NCBI RefSeq assembly: GCF_900107795.1
Contig: NZ_FNRL01000019.1
Coordinates: 1 to 64,000 of the forward strand
Source: Chitinophaga terrae (ex Kim and Jung 2007)
GTDB taxonomy: Bacteria; Bacteroidota; Bacteroidia; Chitinophagales; Chitinophagaceae
Direction: 5' to 3'
Length of the DNA stretch: 64,000 bases
In this document: one piece after another, positions 6,968 through 15,410 of the stretch
How positions within the stretch are numbered: position 1 is the first letter of the stretch
Layout: every line of letters begins with the position of its first letter
Notes under the pieces: generated by a model
What the model was told of the DNA's origin: nothing
Databases searched by the model: none
What the model saw: only the letters and a program-made list of their open reading frames with translations
Program-made: the position numbers and the translations under genes

Positions 6968-8320
6968 ATGCACCAGTTTAATGAACAAATAGACCGGATC
7001 AGAACCAAATTAATCGTTGCAAAAGAAAAAGATAAGGAACTGAAAGCTTTTGGCGCCAGCTACCATAAGTATATTTTTCATAAGCCACTGGAGGAGAAGA
7101 CACTTCTGGACTTTGAGACCAGGTATAAAATCTCATTGCCCGCATGTTACAAGGCATTCCTGCTACACCTGGGTAATGGAGGCCAATCGCATGCGGGTGC
7201 GGCTGCAGGCCCGTTCTACGGTATTTACCCGCTGGGCGGCTGTGTTGATGAACTCACAACTGAACCTGCCACCTATTTAAGCGAGCCGGTAACGATCTAT
7301 CCGGGTATGACGGCAGATCACTGGCAGGAGCTTATAAATGATGCGGAAAAAGATGAAAGAACAAACGAGGAGTATGAGGCCGCAATAGGAAACATTTATG
7401 CAGGCATACTACCTATCGGATCGCAAGGTTGCAGCTATTTGCATGGATTAGTACTTAATGGTGAGCATGCGGGAAAAGTAGTAAACGTGGATACCGACAG
7501 GCAACAACCCAAATTCGCTTTTGAAGATAATTTCCTTGACTGGTATGAGCGCTGGCTAGACGAAATCATTTCGGGAGAGTTATTAACCGATGATCCCTCC
7601 TGGTTTGGCTATACCATGGGAGGTACTGTAACCGTATTATTAGACAAGTACCATACGACGACGGATCAGCTTACGAAATATGAATGTATCAGAGCGATCC
7701 TGGCAATACGGAGGCTTGATCCCGAAATAGGAGTATTATTAGAAAAAGAATACCTGCATGCGGATGCAGCATATAAACGTGAATGGTTGCAGGTGCTTAC
7801 CAAATTCAATTATCCGGTTGCAAAACCACACTTGTTAACTTATAGTGCAACAGACCTGCTGGCTGTTGTTCAATTTGTCTGGTGGTATGCAAAAAATAAA
7901 AGCGGAGATTGGTTGGAAGTTATTGCAAGCAATCTGCCGCGTATCACTGATGATGAGACATTCAGGTTTTGTACTTACCTCCTGGTGGAAGCAAAGATGG
8001 ATTACGGTCCTTTGATCGCTCCCGCTACCAACCATGAAAACGAAAAGATCCGTGTTACTGCTTTTTATACTTTGGGTAAGCTGGAAAACAAAGAAGATTA
8101 TCTTGATACGTTTATCAATGGATTGAATGATCCTGTTAATTACGTAATACATGCTGCTTTGCAGGCGTTGTCGGGTGTAAAGGATAAAAAAATGTTACCT
8201 GCCTATAAGAAGATTTTGGAAAGGTTTCCAACGGAACAGGATTATATTTTATCCAACCTGGAGCACCGGTTAACCGAAATGGGATTTACTATCCGGGACT
8301 TGAAAAATTGGAATGATTAG
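6968..8320 (+). CDS. SMI1/KNR4-domain protein with C-terminal HEAT repeats
   Basis: 450 residues, cytoplasmic. Residues about 40-200 form a SMI1/KNR4 (SUKH-type) domain: LDFETRYKISLPACYKAFLL, then LHLGNGG near 62-68, YGIYPLGG, ILPIGSQGCSYLHGLVL and FLDWYERWLDEI. Residues about 215-440 are helical repeats of HEAT type, such as YECIRAILAIRRLDPEI, KIRVTAFYTLGKLENKEDYL and YVIHAALQALSGVKDKKMLP. SUKH domains are the commonest immunity proteins against polymorphic toxins, but no toxin gene is beside this one. It could be an orphan immunity protein or a SUKH protein with another role. The start was chosen at the first ATG of the domain-consistent frame. Confidence 0.8.
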   Translation: MHQFNEQIDRIRTKLIVAKEKDKELKAFGASYHKYIFHKPLEEKTLLDFETRYKISLPACYKAFLLHLGNGGQSHAGAAAGPFYGIYPLGGCVDELTTEPATYLSEPVTIYPGMTADHWQELINDAEKDERTNEEYEAAIGNIYAGILPIGSQGCSYLHGLVLNGEHAGKVVNVDTDRQQPKFAFEDNFLDWYERWLDEIISGELLTDDPSWFGYTMGGTVTVLLDKYHTTTDQLTKYECIRAILAIRRLDPEIGVLLEKEYLHADAAYKREWLQVLTKFNYPVAKPHLLTYSATDLLAVVQFVWWYAKNKSGDWLEVIASNLPRITDDETFRFCTYLLVEAKMDYGPLIAPATNHENEKIRVTAFYTLGKLENKEDYLDTFINGLNDPVNYVIHAALQALSGVKDKKMLPAYKKILERFPTEQDYILSNLEHRLTEMGFTIRDLKNWND

Positions 8321-8355
8321 TATAATTTTTTAACCCTGTTACCTGGCAACAATTG

Positions 8356-9003
8356 TCATATCAATTCAGGTGCATCAAACCGGCCCTTTAAGCTGTCAAG
8401 GTCTTTACTGATTAACGGAAGCAACTCCTCTCCAAGCTTCCAGAGCTCGGTGCTCCCTGGTTGCGGCTCATATCCAGTTGCTGCATAAGATGCTTTTGAA
8501 TTTACTATAGCTGTTTCTATGGCAATAGGATGGGTGTCTGGGCTGAAACCGCCACGAATAATAGTCGGTAAGTATGGTTTCCAGCGTTTACATTTTGTAA
8601 TGTCTTCTAACTCAGGAATGCCTTCCTTAGCATGAAAATATAGCCAGACCTCAAAGCATGGGTTGCTTTGCGCTACCCTCCAATGTTTCTTGGTTGCACA
8701 TTCTTGCCGGATCTCATGTAGTTGGGCCCTCCATTTATCGGTGTCAATTACGAACCACAATCGGTCACGCGCTGCTTTGGCATCCAGTTCTTCTTCCTTA
8801 CTTTTCGCTCTTTCTATCAGTTTTTTTGGAGCGCTGCTTCCTGCATCACTTTCGACCGATACAATCTTCACCCGTGACGATATACCATCAAAAAACCTGA
8901 AATAGTCAGGTTCCCGGTTTTGCCCTTCGCATACGATAATGAAATAAAAAGCATCCCTGAAGGGTTCTTTTTTTGCATAGCTAAACTTAATGGGTTTCGG
9001 CAT
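8356..9003 (-). CDS. rloB: RloB-like protein (Toprim-like nuclease partner of RloA)
   Basis: 215 residues matching the RloB family. FYFIIVCEGQNREPDYF (19-35) carries the Toprim-like acidic residue Glu26, RLWFVIDTDKW carries the DxD pair Asp87 and Asp89, and SNPCFEVWLYFH (113-124) is the family signature. The Toprim-like core predicts metal-dependent nuclease action. Its start overlaps the end of the ATPase gene upstream by 17 bases, so the two are translationally coupled. RloA/RloB pairs occur in restriction loci and correspond to the AbiL type of abortive phage defence. The role here is inferred from family and pairing; no phage data can be seen. Confidence 0.88.
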   Translation of the reverse strand: MPKPIKFSYAKKEPFRDAFYFIIVCEGQNREPDYFRFFDGISSRVKIVSVESDAGSSAPKKLIERAKSKEEELDAKAARDRLWFVIDTDKWRAQLHEIRQECATKKHWRVAQSNPCFEVWLYFHAKEGIPELEDITKCKRWKPYLPTIIRGGFSPDTHPIAIETAIVNSKASYAATGYEPQPGSTELWKLGEELLPLISKDLDSLKGRFDAPELI

Positions 9004-10348
9004 ATTGTTCCCAGTTTAGGTCTTTTAAGTTACCAAGAAACGGAATGCCGCCGTACCGGCCATTAAGATATCCTTTACGTATATCAATAGTGTGGTGTTC
9101 TTTAAACTCACTCAATGCATATAGCTGAGTGGCGCCTTGTTTATTCTTTTCAGCAAACCATATCTCATCAGGCCGGAAAATATCCTGGTCCAGCAGATTC
9201 GATTCATGCGTAGAGAATATCAATTGTCCTTTGGTGTTTGGATCATGAGAGAATTTGCGAATAAGCTCTTTGATTAGCAGGGGATGAATGCTTCTCTCAA
9301 TTTCATCAATGAAAAAGACTTTTTCCCGGTTAACTGCATTGAAAAGAGCAGGAATGTAGTCCAATAATCTTCTTGTGCCGTCTGACTCTTCCGACAAAAG
9401 GAACTGCGTCGCCCCGTTGTCTTCAACATGCGTTAACTCAATTCGTTTGGTGACAGGCAAATTGTTCTCTAAAACAAAAACAGCCTCCTCCCATTGTGTT
9501 CGAATGAATTTTCCATTGCCTGGTCTCGCCCTCAATTCTGCAGCGATCCTCTCCGCTTCCTGTTTATTGTCTTCGCCGAAAAATTCTTCAATAGGGATTG
9601 TTTTAACCTGGATGTCATGAATACCGGTATTGAACGATCTCATTATGTCAACGGCAAATTGGTGGAATGCCTTGTCTTTCTCTAATCTGATTGCCATTCC
9701 CCCCGGCCGGGAAAAAGGCAAAATCAATTCAAGGCTTCTTTCGAACCAGTCCAATGCATTTTTAAATGGTTCGAAAATCCTGTTATGCCTGTTTCTCATA
9801 TGGTACAAAACGGGAACATTCCTTTCCAGGATTTCATTCTTCAAAAATTGAGGGAACAAGGCAGCTTCGGGATCTTTGTTCACTTCATCTGAAAAGCTTA
9901 ATTCCAGATCCGCCTCATCGGCCTTGTCTTTCCGCAGGAACAATGTTTTGTCCACTTTCTTATCTAACCCACTTATTTGCAATTCTTCCTCTACAATAAT
10001 ACCTTGATTTATAGTCAATCCATAGTAATATGGAACCTCATTTTTTATAAACTCAACGCCCAGGTACACATTTTTTTGTTTGCTTTCCGGATCGAACTTG
10101 AATGTTTCGGTGATCAGGTCCAGGGGCATTTTCCCGTCAATCAGGAAATCTCTGAAGAGGGCAAGGGCGTGAATAAAATTACTTTTGCCTGCACCGTTGG
10201 CGCCATAGATAGCATTTAACTTCAGCAGGCTAACACCTCCTCTTTCAAAAACATGATGAGGGAGACGGCTAAACCTGCCAGGTAACATATTGAATTCTGT
10301 AACCTCTTTAAAGGAAAATAGGTTGCCTACAATAAACCTTACCAGCAT
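8987..10348 (-). CDS. rloA: RloA-like AAA ATPase, defence operon
   Basis: 453 residues of the AAA_15/AAA_21 (ABC-like) ATPase type. GANGAGKSN at 49-57 is Walker A, LSEESDGTRRLLDYIPAL is the signature region, VFFIDEIE at 344-351 is Walker B with Asp348 and Glu349, and IFSTHES has the switch His381. The N-terminus (FIVGNLFSFKEVTEFNMLPG) is typical of the family. These proteins sense or gate a partner effector; here the partner is the RloB gene overlapping the 3' end. All key residues are intact, so the operon appears functional. The pair resembles AbiL; PARIS is a related ATPase-Toprim design with a different partner. Confidence 0.9.
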   Translation of the reverse strand: MLVRFIVGNLFSFKEVTEFNMLPGRFSRLPHHVFERGGVSLLKLNAIYGANGAGKSNFIHALALFRDFLIDGKMPLDLITETFKFDPESKQKNVYLGVEFIKNEVPYYYGLTINQGIIVEEELQISGLDKKVDKTLFLRKDKADEADLELSFSDEVNKDPEAALFPQFLKNEILERNVPVLYHMRNRHNRIFEPFKNALDWFERSLELILPFSRPGGMAIRLEKDKAFHQFAVDIMRSFNTGIHDIQVKTIPIEEFFGEDNKQEAERIAAELRARPGNGKFIRTQWEEAVFVLENNLPVTKRIELTHVEDNGATQFLLSEESDGTRRLLDYIPALFNAVNREKVFFIDEIERSIHPLLIKELIRKFSHDPNTKGQLIFSTHESNLLDQDIFRPDEIWFAEKNKQGATQLYALSEFKEHHTIDIRKGYLNGRYGGIPFLGNLKDLNWEQYAETH

Positions 10349-10490
10349 CTCGTGAAAATTTCACGTAAAAATAATTAAAATTATTGAAATTGCCTATAGG
10401 ATAAAGGTAAAATTAAGTGCGGTGTGAATTTTTAACGTGAGGTCGTGTTTATTCCTAAAACATACAAAAAACTTCTGCCTCCCTCCAACT

Positions 10491-10979
10491 TTAAACATCA
10501 AGCCTGTAAATAAACTCTTCTATCTCCATCTGCCTGGCATTGGCAAAACCCCTATCGGAACCAATCCTGGTAAATCCACATTTCTCCAGGACCCTTTGTG
10601 ACCCAAAGTTGTCAAATGCAACCCGTCCAAAGAGGGGCCGGATCGTTTCAATTCCGAGAAAATTCTTAAGTGCAGCCGTTGCTATGCCCTGGCCCCAAAA
10701 ATCCCTGTCGAGCCAATAAGTGATTTCGGCATCGCCCTCCATTAGAAATTTTGCAATACTTCCAACAATGGTTTCCCCCACGATAATAGTCTGGTTGTTT
10801 ACAGTAGGATCGCTTAATAACCTTGTGTATTTCGCAAAATAAGCCGGTTTGTCTGTCGGGTCCTGCGAGTTAAACGCAGCTAAAAAAATGGCTTCCCGGT
10901 TAAGTTGAATTTGGAACAATTTTTCTAAATCTGAAGCCACCGTCGGCCTGAGTTGTATGTCATGGTTCCCGTTCCTCAT
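10491..10979 (-). CDS. GNAT-family N-acetyltransferase
   Basis: 162 residues with the GNAT fold. The N-terminus HDIQLRPTVASDLEKLFQIQ is the first strand-helix, ITYWLDRDFWGQGIATAALK holds the acetyl-CoA pyrophosphate loop (GQGIAT), and FDNFGSQRVLEKCGFTRIGS is the usual C-terminal NxxSxxxLEKxGF-type motif. This is the RimJ/RimL-like subgroup that modifies protein N-termini, amino sugars or antibiotics; the substrate is not predictable. It is a monocistronic gene on the same strand as rloA but separated by 142 bases, so it is probably not part of the defence operon. Confidence 0.88.
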   Translation of the reverse strand: MRNGNHDIQLRPTVASDLEKLFQIQLNREAIFLAAFNSQDPTDKPAYFAKYTRLLSDPTVNNQTIIVGETIVGSIAKFLMEGDAEITYWLDRDFWGQGIATAALKNFLGIETIRPLFGRVAFDNFGSQRVLEKCGFTRIGSDRGFANARQMEIEEFIYRLDV

Positions 10980-11214
10980 TAACAGTTGTTTTTTTAATAT
11001 ATTGCTATTAAGATAACTTTTTTATAGTTGAATTAACAATTTGCCGTCCGAAATTAATTAAATGTTTTTCCGTGAAAGATCAAGGTTGGGGCGGATATCG
11101 GACCCGGTTATTAAGTTGCTACCGGAGTTTATACTTCTTACATGATAAGACCATAGCTTTTTCTTACACGTCACTTACAATAAATCATTAACTTTTAAGC
11201 TACATACCTAAAAT

Positions 11215-12597
11215 ATGAAGCATATAAGTATCCTCTTTTTCCTTTTATATAGTATTAATCTCTTCGCCCAGGAATGCACCTGCAAAGAGCAATTCTTGTT
11301 TGTGAAACAATACTATGAGAATAATAATCCTGCATTTCAGCAGATAAAGGACGACAGACAGTTATATAACAAGTATAAAAGCGCCGTAGCTCAAATCACA
11401 GGTAAAATAGCAAAGGAAAGAAATACTGATCTGTGTAATATATACTTTAACGAATACCTGAAGGTATTGAAAGACCATCATAGCCATATCGACTTTAAAC
11501 TACAGAAAAAAAATATGGATCTTTCTTCTCAAACAGTGTTAGATAGCTTCAAAGCCTCGCCATCCTACAGGGCATTTAAACTGAAGAAAATAGATACCAG
11601 CCAGGTAATAGCGCAGTTAAACAACAAGCCTGCTAATGATATTGAAGGTATATATGTTTCAGAAAGCGGTATAACAGTGGCCGTTATGCAGGGCGACAGG
11701 AACCATTATGAAGGTATTGTACTAAAGAAAAACAAATTGCTGGACGTTGGCCATATCTTATTTACGCTTACAAGAGAAGAAGACGGTTCCTTCCTGTGTG
11801 CGTATAACCTGGGGCTACTGGGCTTTAATTTCAATACCGCCTTTATTAATAATATGCGTATTGTAAATGGGAAGATCCCGAAGATGGGGTTTAATAAGAT
11901 CAATGCCGGCCCTGATGAAAAACTGTGGGAATTCAGACCGTTAAATGATGACACCTATTATCTTTCGCTACGATCATTTGCCTATCACTTAAAGCCCCAA
12001 CTGGATTCATTATACAGGGAGATTATCCCGAAAATTGCCCAAAAGAAATTTTTAATCCTGGACATAAGGGATAACGGAGGTGGCTCTGAGTCCTGTTATT
12101 TCGACCTGCTGCCCCTGATCTATACGAAGCCGATGAACGTAGATGAAGTGCAGGTTTGGGTAAGCCCTGATAATATAAAAAGCTATGAGGGCGTTAATGA
12201 GGAGTTGTTATCAAGAATGAAAAACGCGAAACCGTTTTCATTTATCCCCCAGAAAGAACACGCGGTGACTAAACTTGAATATACAGGCGCCAGGTATCCC
12301 GAAAAAATAGCGCTACTATTCAATAAAGGTACGGCCAGTTCAGCTGAAGGCCTGGTAACTTATGCTATTCAAAGTGAAAAAGTAATTACGCTGGGACAGC
12401 ACTCTGGCGGTTTTATGGGCTATGGAGATGTAAAATCAACAGAAATCCCCTGTGGAAAGTTTATACTTTTTACCACAACCACCAAATACAAGGAAAATTC
12501 CAAATATGAATTTGTTGGAATACCACCTATGATACCGCTTGATAACAAAGTTGATTGGATTCAGGCAGCGTTGGCTGAATTGGCCAAGACGAAATAA
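11215..12597 (+). CDS. Secreted S41-family peptidase
   Basis: 460 residues with a Sec signal peptide (MKHISILFFLLYSINLFAQ). Residues about 240-440 form the S41 (tail-specific protease) domain: LRSFAYHLKPQLDSLY, FLILDIRDNGGGSESCYFDL (the conserved DxRxNxGG substrate strand) and NKGTASSAEGL with the catalytic serine at about 375. The catalytic lysine expected some 25 residues later may be that in AIQSEKVITLG. The N-terminal 240 residues look like a divergent non-catalytic domain; a clear PDZ domain was not recognised. The protein is periplasmic or exported. It is adjacent to, but convergent with, a beta-helix gene. Confidence 0.85.
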   Translation: MKHISILFFLLYSINLFAQECTCKEQFLFVKQYYENNNPAFQQIKDDRQLYNKYKSAVAQITGKIAKERNTDLCNIYFNEYLKVLKDHHSHIDFKLQKKNMDLSSQTVLDSFKASPSYRAFKLKKIDTSQVIAQLNNKPANDIEGIYVSESGITVAVMQGDRNHYEGIVLKKNKLLDVGHILFTLTREEDGSFLCAYNLGLLGFNFNTAFINNMRIVNGKIPKMGFNKINAGPDEKLWEFRPLNDDTYYLSLRSFAYHLKPQLDSLYREIIPKIAQKKFLILDIRDNGGGSESCYFDLLPLIYTKPMNVDEVQVWVSPDNIKSYEGVNEELLSRMKNAKPFSFIPQKEHAVTKLEYTGARYPEKIALLFNKGTASSAEGLVTYAIQSEKVITLGQHSGGFMGYGDVKSTEIPCGKFILFTTTTKYKENSKYEFVGIPPMIPLDNKVDWIQAALAELAKTK

Positions 12598-12607
12598 AAT
12601 AGCTATC

Positions 12608-13639
12608 TCATTTCCTTCCTGTAGCGCCAAACAAACCCGCTGGAATATCCCCGCCCGCCGATCCTGCCGCTAAATGCAGATAGGTTTTCGGTACAGTATC
12701 TGTTTCTACTACCTGCAACAACACTTTGCCTGATCGCTGTACGTTGTTGGTCAACGGCACTGTTACTGTATCATTTTCAATAACCCCGTTATTATTTAAT
12801 CCCATGAATATCGTGTTGTCGCTGATCAGGGAATTGCTGAAGATATAGTGAGGCGTAAAGCCTTTCATTCCTACCCAGAAGCAACGGTTGCCGGCTATCA
12901 CATTGTTATTGAAAGTGAAATCAGAATACTTCCCAAACCAGATAGCGCCTTCATAAGCGCCGTAAATAATTGAGTTGGTCAGGGAAAAACCTTTCACAGA
13001 AAGGAATAAGAGCAGTGCATTCTTACATTCGTAAAAGATGCAATGATCTACTTTAATTCCGCCGCCTTGTGCAAAAAGAGCGCCCTGGATAGGAGCGGAG
13101 TTCCTGTTGCCCACAAAAAGGCATTGTGATACTTCCATATCTTTCAACTCAGGGAAATGCCGTTCGATAGTGTAATAATAAACGACGGAAGGATTGGTGT
13201 TCCCAACAAATTTCAACCCCCTGAAACAGGTATTATTTCTTTCTACCTGGAAACCGGTACAATGGTCGAACGAGCCCCAGTTTTTGTTGTTGGGAGAGAT
13301 GGATTGTATGACAGGCATTTTTGATGGCAGCCAGTTCGGATCGTCCGGCATGATTGCAGCTTCTATACTGAAGCGCTGATTGTCCTGTTTCGTCTTGAAT
13401 GGCTTTAGCACTACCTGGCCGGTCAGGATATGCAAACCGGGCAAGAGCTTGATAGTAACGGGTTGTTCCCCTGTAAATTTGCCGGCCCGTTCAACTGCTT
13501 TGACAATGCTTAACAGCGGAGCTGTGATTGTTCCTGTCGCATCATCACTACCTTTTACCGGGTCTACAAATAATGTTTGCGCTGCTAAATTTATGTGGCT
13601 TGCCAATAAGGCGAATAAACCTATAATTAATTTGTACAT
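12608..13639 (-). CDS. Secreted right-handed beta-helix protein
   Basis: 343 residues with a signal peptide (MYKLIIGLFALLASHINLAAQ). The mature start LFVDPVKGSDDATGTITAPL is the typical opening of DUF1565-like pectate-lyase-fold proteins. It is followed by parallel beta-helix coils: CFRGLKFVGNTN, MEVSQCLFVGNRNSAP, IKVDHCIFYECKNALLL, FSLTNSIIYGAYEGAI, FTFNNNVIAGNRCFW and IFSNSLISDNTIFMG. The fold serves polysaccharide lyases, epimerases and structural proteins; no catalytic triad is identifiable. At 343 residues it is short for a lyase. The coding end nearly abuts the convergent S41 peptidase, 10 bases apart, with no terminator between them. Confidence 0.82.
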   Translation of the reverse strand: MYKLIIGLFALLASHINLAAQTLFVDPVKGSDDATGTITAPLLSIVKAVERAGKFTGEQPVTIKLLPGLHILTGQVVLKPFKTKQDNQRFSIEAAIMPDDPNWLPSKMPVIQSISPNNKNWGSFDHCTGFQVERNNTCFRGLKFVGNTNPSVVYYYTIERHFPELKDMEVSQCLFVGNRNSAPIQGALFAQGGGIKVDHCIFYECKNALLLFLSVKGFSLTNSIIYGAYEGAIWFGKYSDFTFNNNVIAGNRCFWVGMKGFTPHYIFSNSLISDNTIFMGLNNNGVIENDTVTVPLTNNVQRSGKVLLQVVETDTVPKTYLHLAAGSAGGDIPAGLFGATGRK

Positions 13640-13948
13640 AACGGATTATTAATAACAGGGAAAATTTTTACCCATCCTGGCTGGTAGATAAGTTGATCAG
13701 ATTCTACCAACCCAATCTAAACTTTTTTTGCCATTTTTTCTTATCGCAAGACGCCCTTTTCATTGCCTGTTTTAGGCGCGTATCCGGTTATCTTTTAGAC
13801 TAGCGTTTGGGTATCGGCACGAAGTTGCAACTCCGGGAAAGTTATTTTAACTTGCTGTTAAATGCCCCCGGTCCCCGACGAGCTTACAAAGGGTTTTCGA
13901 ATACTGCCAGATATAATCGCTACCTAAACCGTTTTAACTACCATCCCC
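13640..13948. other. Divergent intergenic region
   Basis: 309 bases between the beta-helix gene (leftward) and the esterase gene (rightward). Promoters for both must lie here. No clear TAnnTTTG element, repeat or RNA structure was identified. Confidence 0.5.
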
Positions 13949-15337
13949 ATGCAGCGTTTGTTTTTTTACCTCTTGGTCATTATTGCGATCGAAGCCCGGG
14001 CGCAATATGCTCCATCTGCAAAAGATTCTATCTATTCGCATCGCCTGGGCGAATTGCGTCAGATTGAAATCGTTCTGCCGGAACTTTATGCGACAGACAC
14101 GGCGCATTACGACGTATGGTACGTGATTGATGGGGAATGGAATACCCGCACATTTACCAATATCCTTAGTTTCCTTACCGCGATAAAATTAATACCGGAA
14201 GTAATTGTTGTAGGTATTCCCAACCGTTATGTCAATGGCTTTAACCTGCGGGACCGCGATTTTACCCCTACCCGCTGGAAGGACGTTGACAGTTCCGGGG
14301 GCGCAGACAACTTCATAGCGTTCTTTGAGAAAGAACTCATACCTTATATCAACCAAAAATATCGTGTGAGCGGGGAGAATGGGATATTCGGCGCATCTTT
14401 TGGCGGTGTGTTCGGTTTTTATGCGATGCTTCAGCGGCCTGCTATGTTTCGCTTTTATACGCTTGGCGACCCGGCCTTCCGCTTTGATGACCAATACCTG
14501 GTACGCCTTGTGGCCCAGCAACTAAATTCTGTTCCGTTCCATAATACAGTTCTGCACATCGGGGGCCGCACCGGCTTTTCGTATGGCGATATGGCGCGCG
14601 ACAAGATGGATAGCGTATTGAAAGCAAATTCGCCTTCCGGGTTGCGATGGCACTCAGAACTTTATGACAACGAAACGCATATCTCAAGCGTTTTTAAATC
14701 GAACTATGACGGGCTTAAATACGCTTACCTCGGGTACCAGACCCGCAACGCTAATTATATTCCAACTGGCGGTATTGTTGTAAAAGGTCATCCTATCCGT
14801 TTGTTCCTGCCTACAAACTATGCCGACATCCGATATACCTCCGATGGTTCATTGCCTGGCAGGAACAGTACACTGGCGGATGATCATGTGATAACAGATG
14901 ATCCTTCCAGTATCCGGGCAATTTCGTTTTCACCCAGCGGACGTTATGATCGAGAGTTGCAGAAGAAACCGAAGACCGGCGACTACCTGGCGCCGAAAAA
15001 GACGCCGGGCAACAGCCGCAGATTGGATATGCAGTCCAAACCTGTTGACGGGCAATTAAGCGGAGTTGTTACCATACCCCGCGACGGCTACTACGTTTTT
15101 CAACTGACGCCTTCTGAAGGCACCCAGCTTTATTTTAATGATTCGTTGTGGGCGCAATACGATCCGGCAGAAGGCCACACCCGTCAGGTAGTGATCCTGC
15201 CGCTGCGCAAGGGAAATTATAGCTTCAAACTATTGCATCCCGCAAAAAAGGCAGGCGACCCGGCGTTGGACTTTGGATTATACTACAGCGAAAACGGGCA
15301 GGACGACTGGTGGAGAAACCCCTTACTGAGATGGTAA
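13949..15337 (+). CDS. Secreted esterase with C-terminal accessory domains
   Basis: 462 residues with signal peptide MQRLFFYLLVIIAIEARAQ. Residues about 35-265 are an esterase-D/Fes-type alpha/beta hydrolase: HYDVWYVIDGEWN, a GIPNRYVNGFNLRDRDFTPT stretch, and the nucleophile elbow GIFGASFGG with Ser150. The C-terminal NETHISSVF probably carries the catalytic His. Residues about 280-330 (IRYTSDGSLPGRNST) look like the chitobiase/hexosaminidase C-terminal type beta domain. Residues about 360-462 (GQLSGVVTIPRDGYYVFQL, GTQLYFNDSLW) look like a PA14-like sugar-binding module. Such proteins cleave acyl groups from glycans or siderophores; the accessory modules favour a carbohydrate substrate. The gene ends at a bidirectional terminator. 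Confidence 0.85.
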   Translation: MQRLFFYLLVIIAIEARAQYAPSAKDSIYSHRLGELRQIEIVLPELYATDTAHYDVWYVIDGEWNTRTFTNILSFLTAIKLIPEVIVVGIPNRYVNGFNLRDRDFTPTRWKDVDSSGGADNFIAFFEKELIPYINQKYRVSGENGIFGASFGGVFGFYAMLQRPAMFRFYTLGDPAFRFDDQYLVRLVAQQLNSVPFHNTVLHIGGRTGFSYGDMARDKMDSVLKANSPSGLRWHSELYDNETHISSVFKSNYDGLKYAYLGYQTRNANYIPTGGIVVKGHPIRLFLPTNYADIRYTSDGSLPGRNSTLADDHVITDDPSSIRAISFSPSGRYDRELQKKPKTGDYLAPKKTPGNSRRLDMQSKPVDGQLSGVVTIPRDGYYVFQLTPSEGTQLYFNDSLWAQYDPAEGHTRQVVILPLRKGNYSFKLLHPAKKAGDPALDFGLYYSENGQDDWWRNPLLRW

Positions 15338-15343
15338 AAATGA

Positions 15344-15386
15344 AAAGAAGCAGGCATTCCGTTTTACCCGGAATGCCTGCTTCTTT
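15344..15386. terminator. Bidirectional terminator
   Basis: A perfect 17-bp stem (AAAGAAGCAGGCATTCC with GGAATGCCTGCTTCTTT) and a 9-base loop between the convergent esterase and TlpA genes. A-rich and T-rich flanks let it serve both strands. Confidence 0.9.
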
Positions 15387-15410
15387 GGTAGAACATAGGA
15401 TACATTAAAT

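Noticed and set aside
13807..14067. 86-codon frame overlapping the esterase start
   Set aside because: It overlaps the signal peptide of the esterase in another frame and has no recognisable content.
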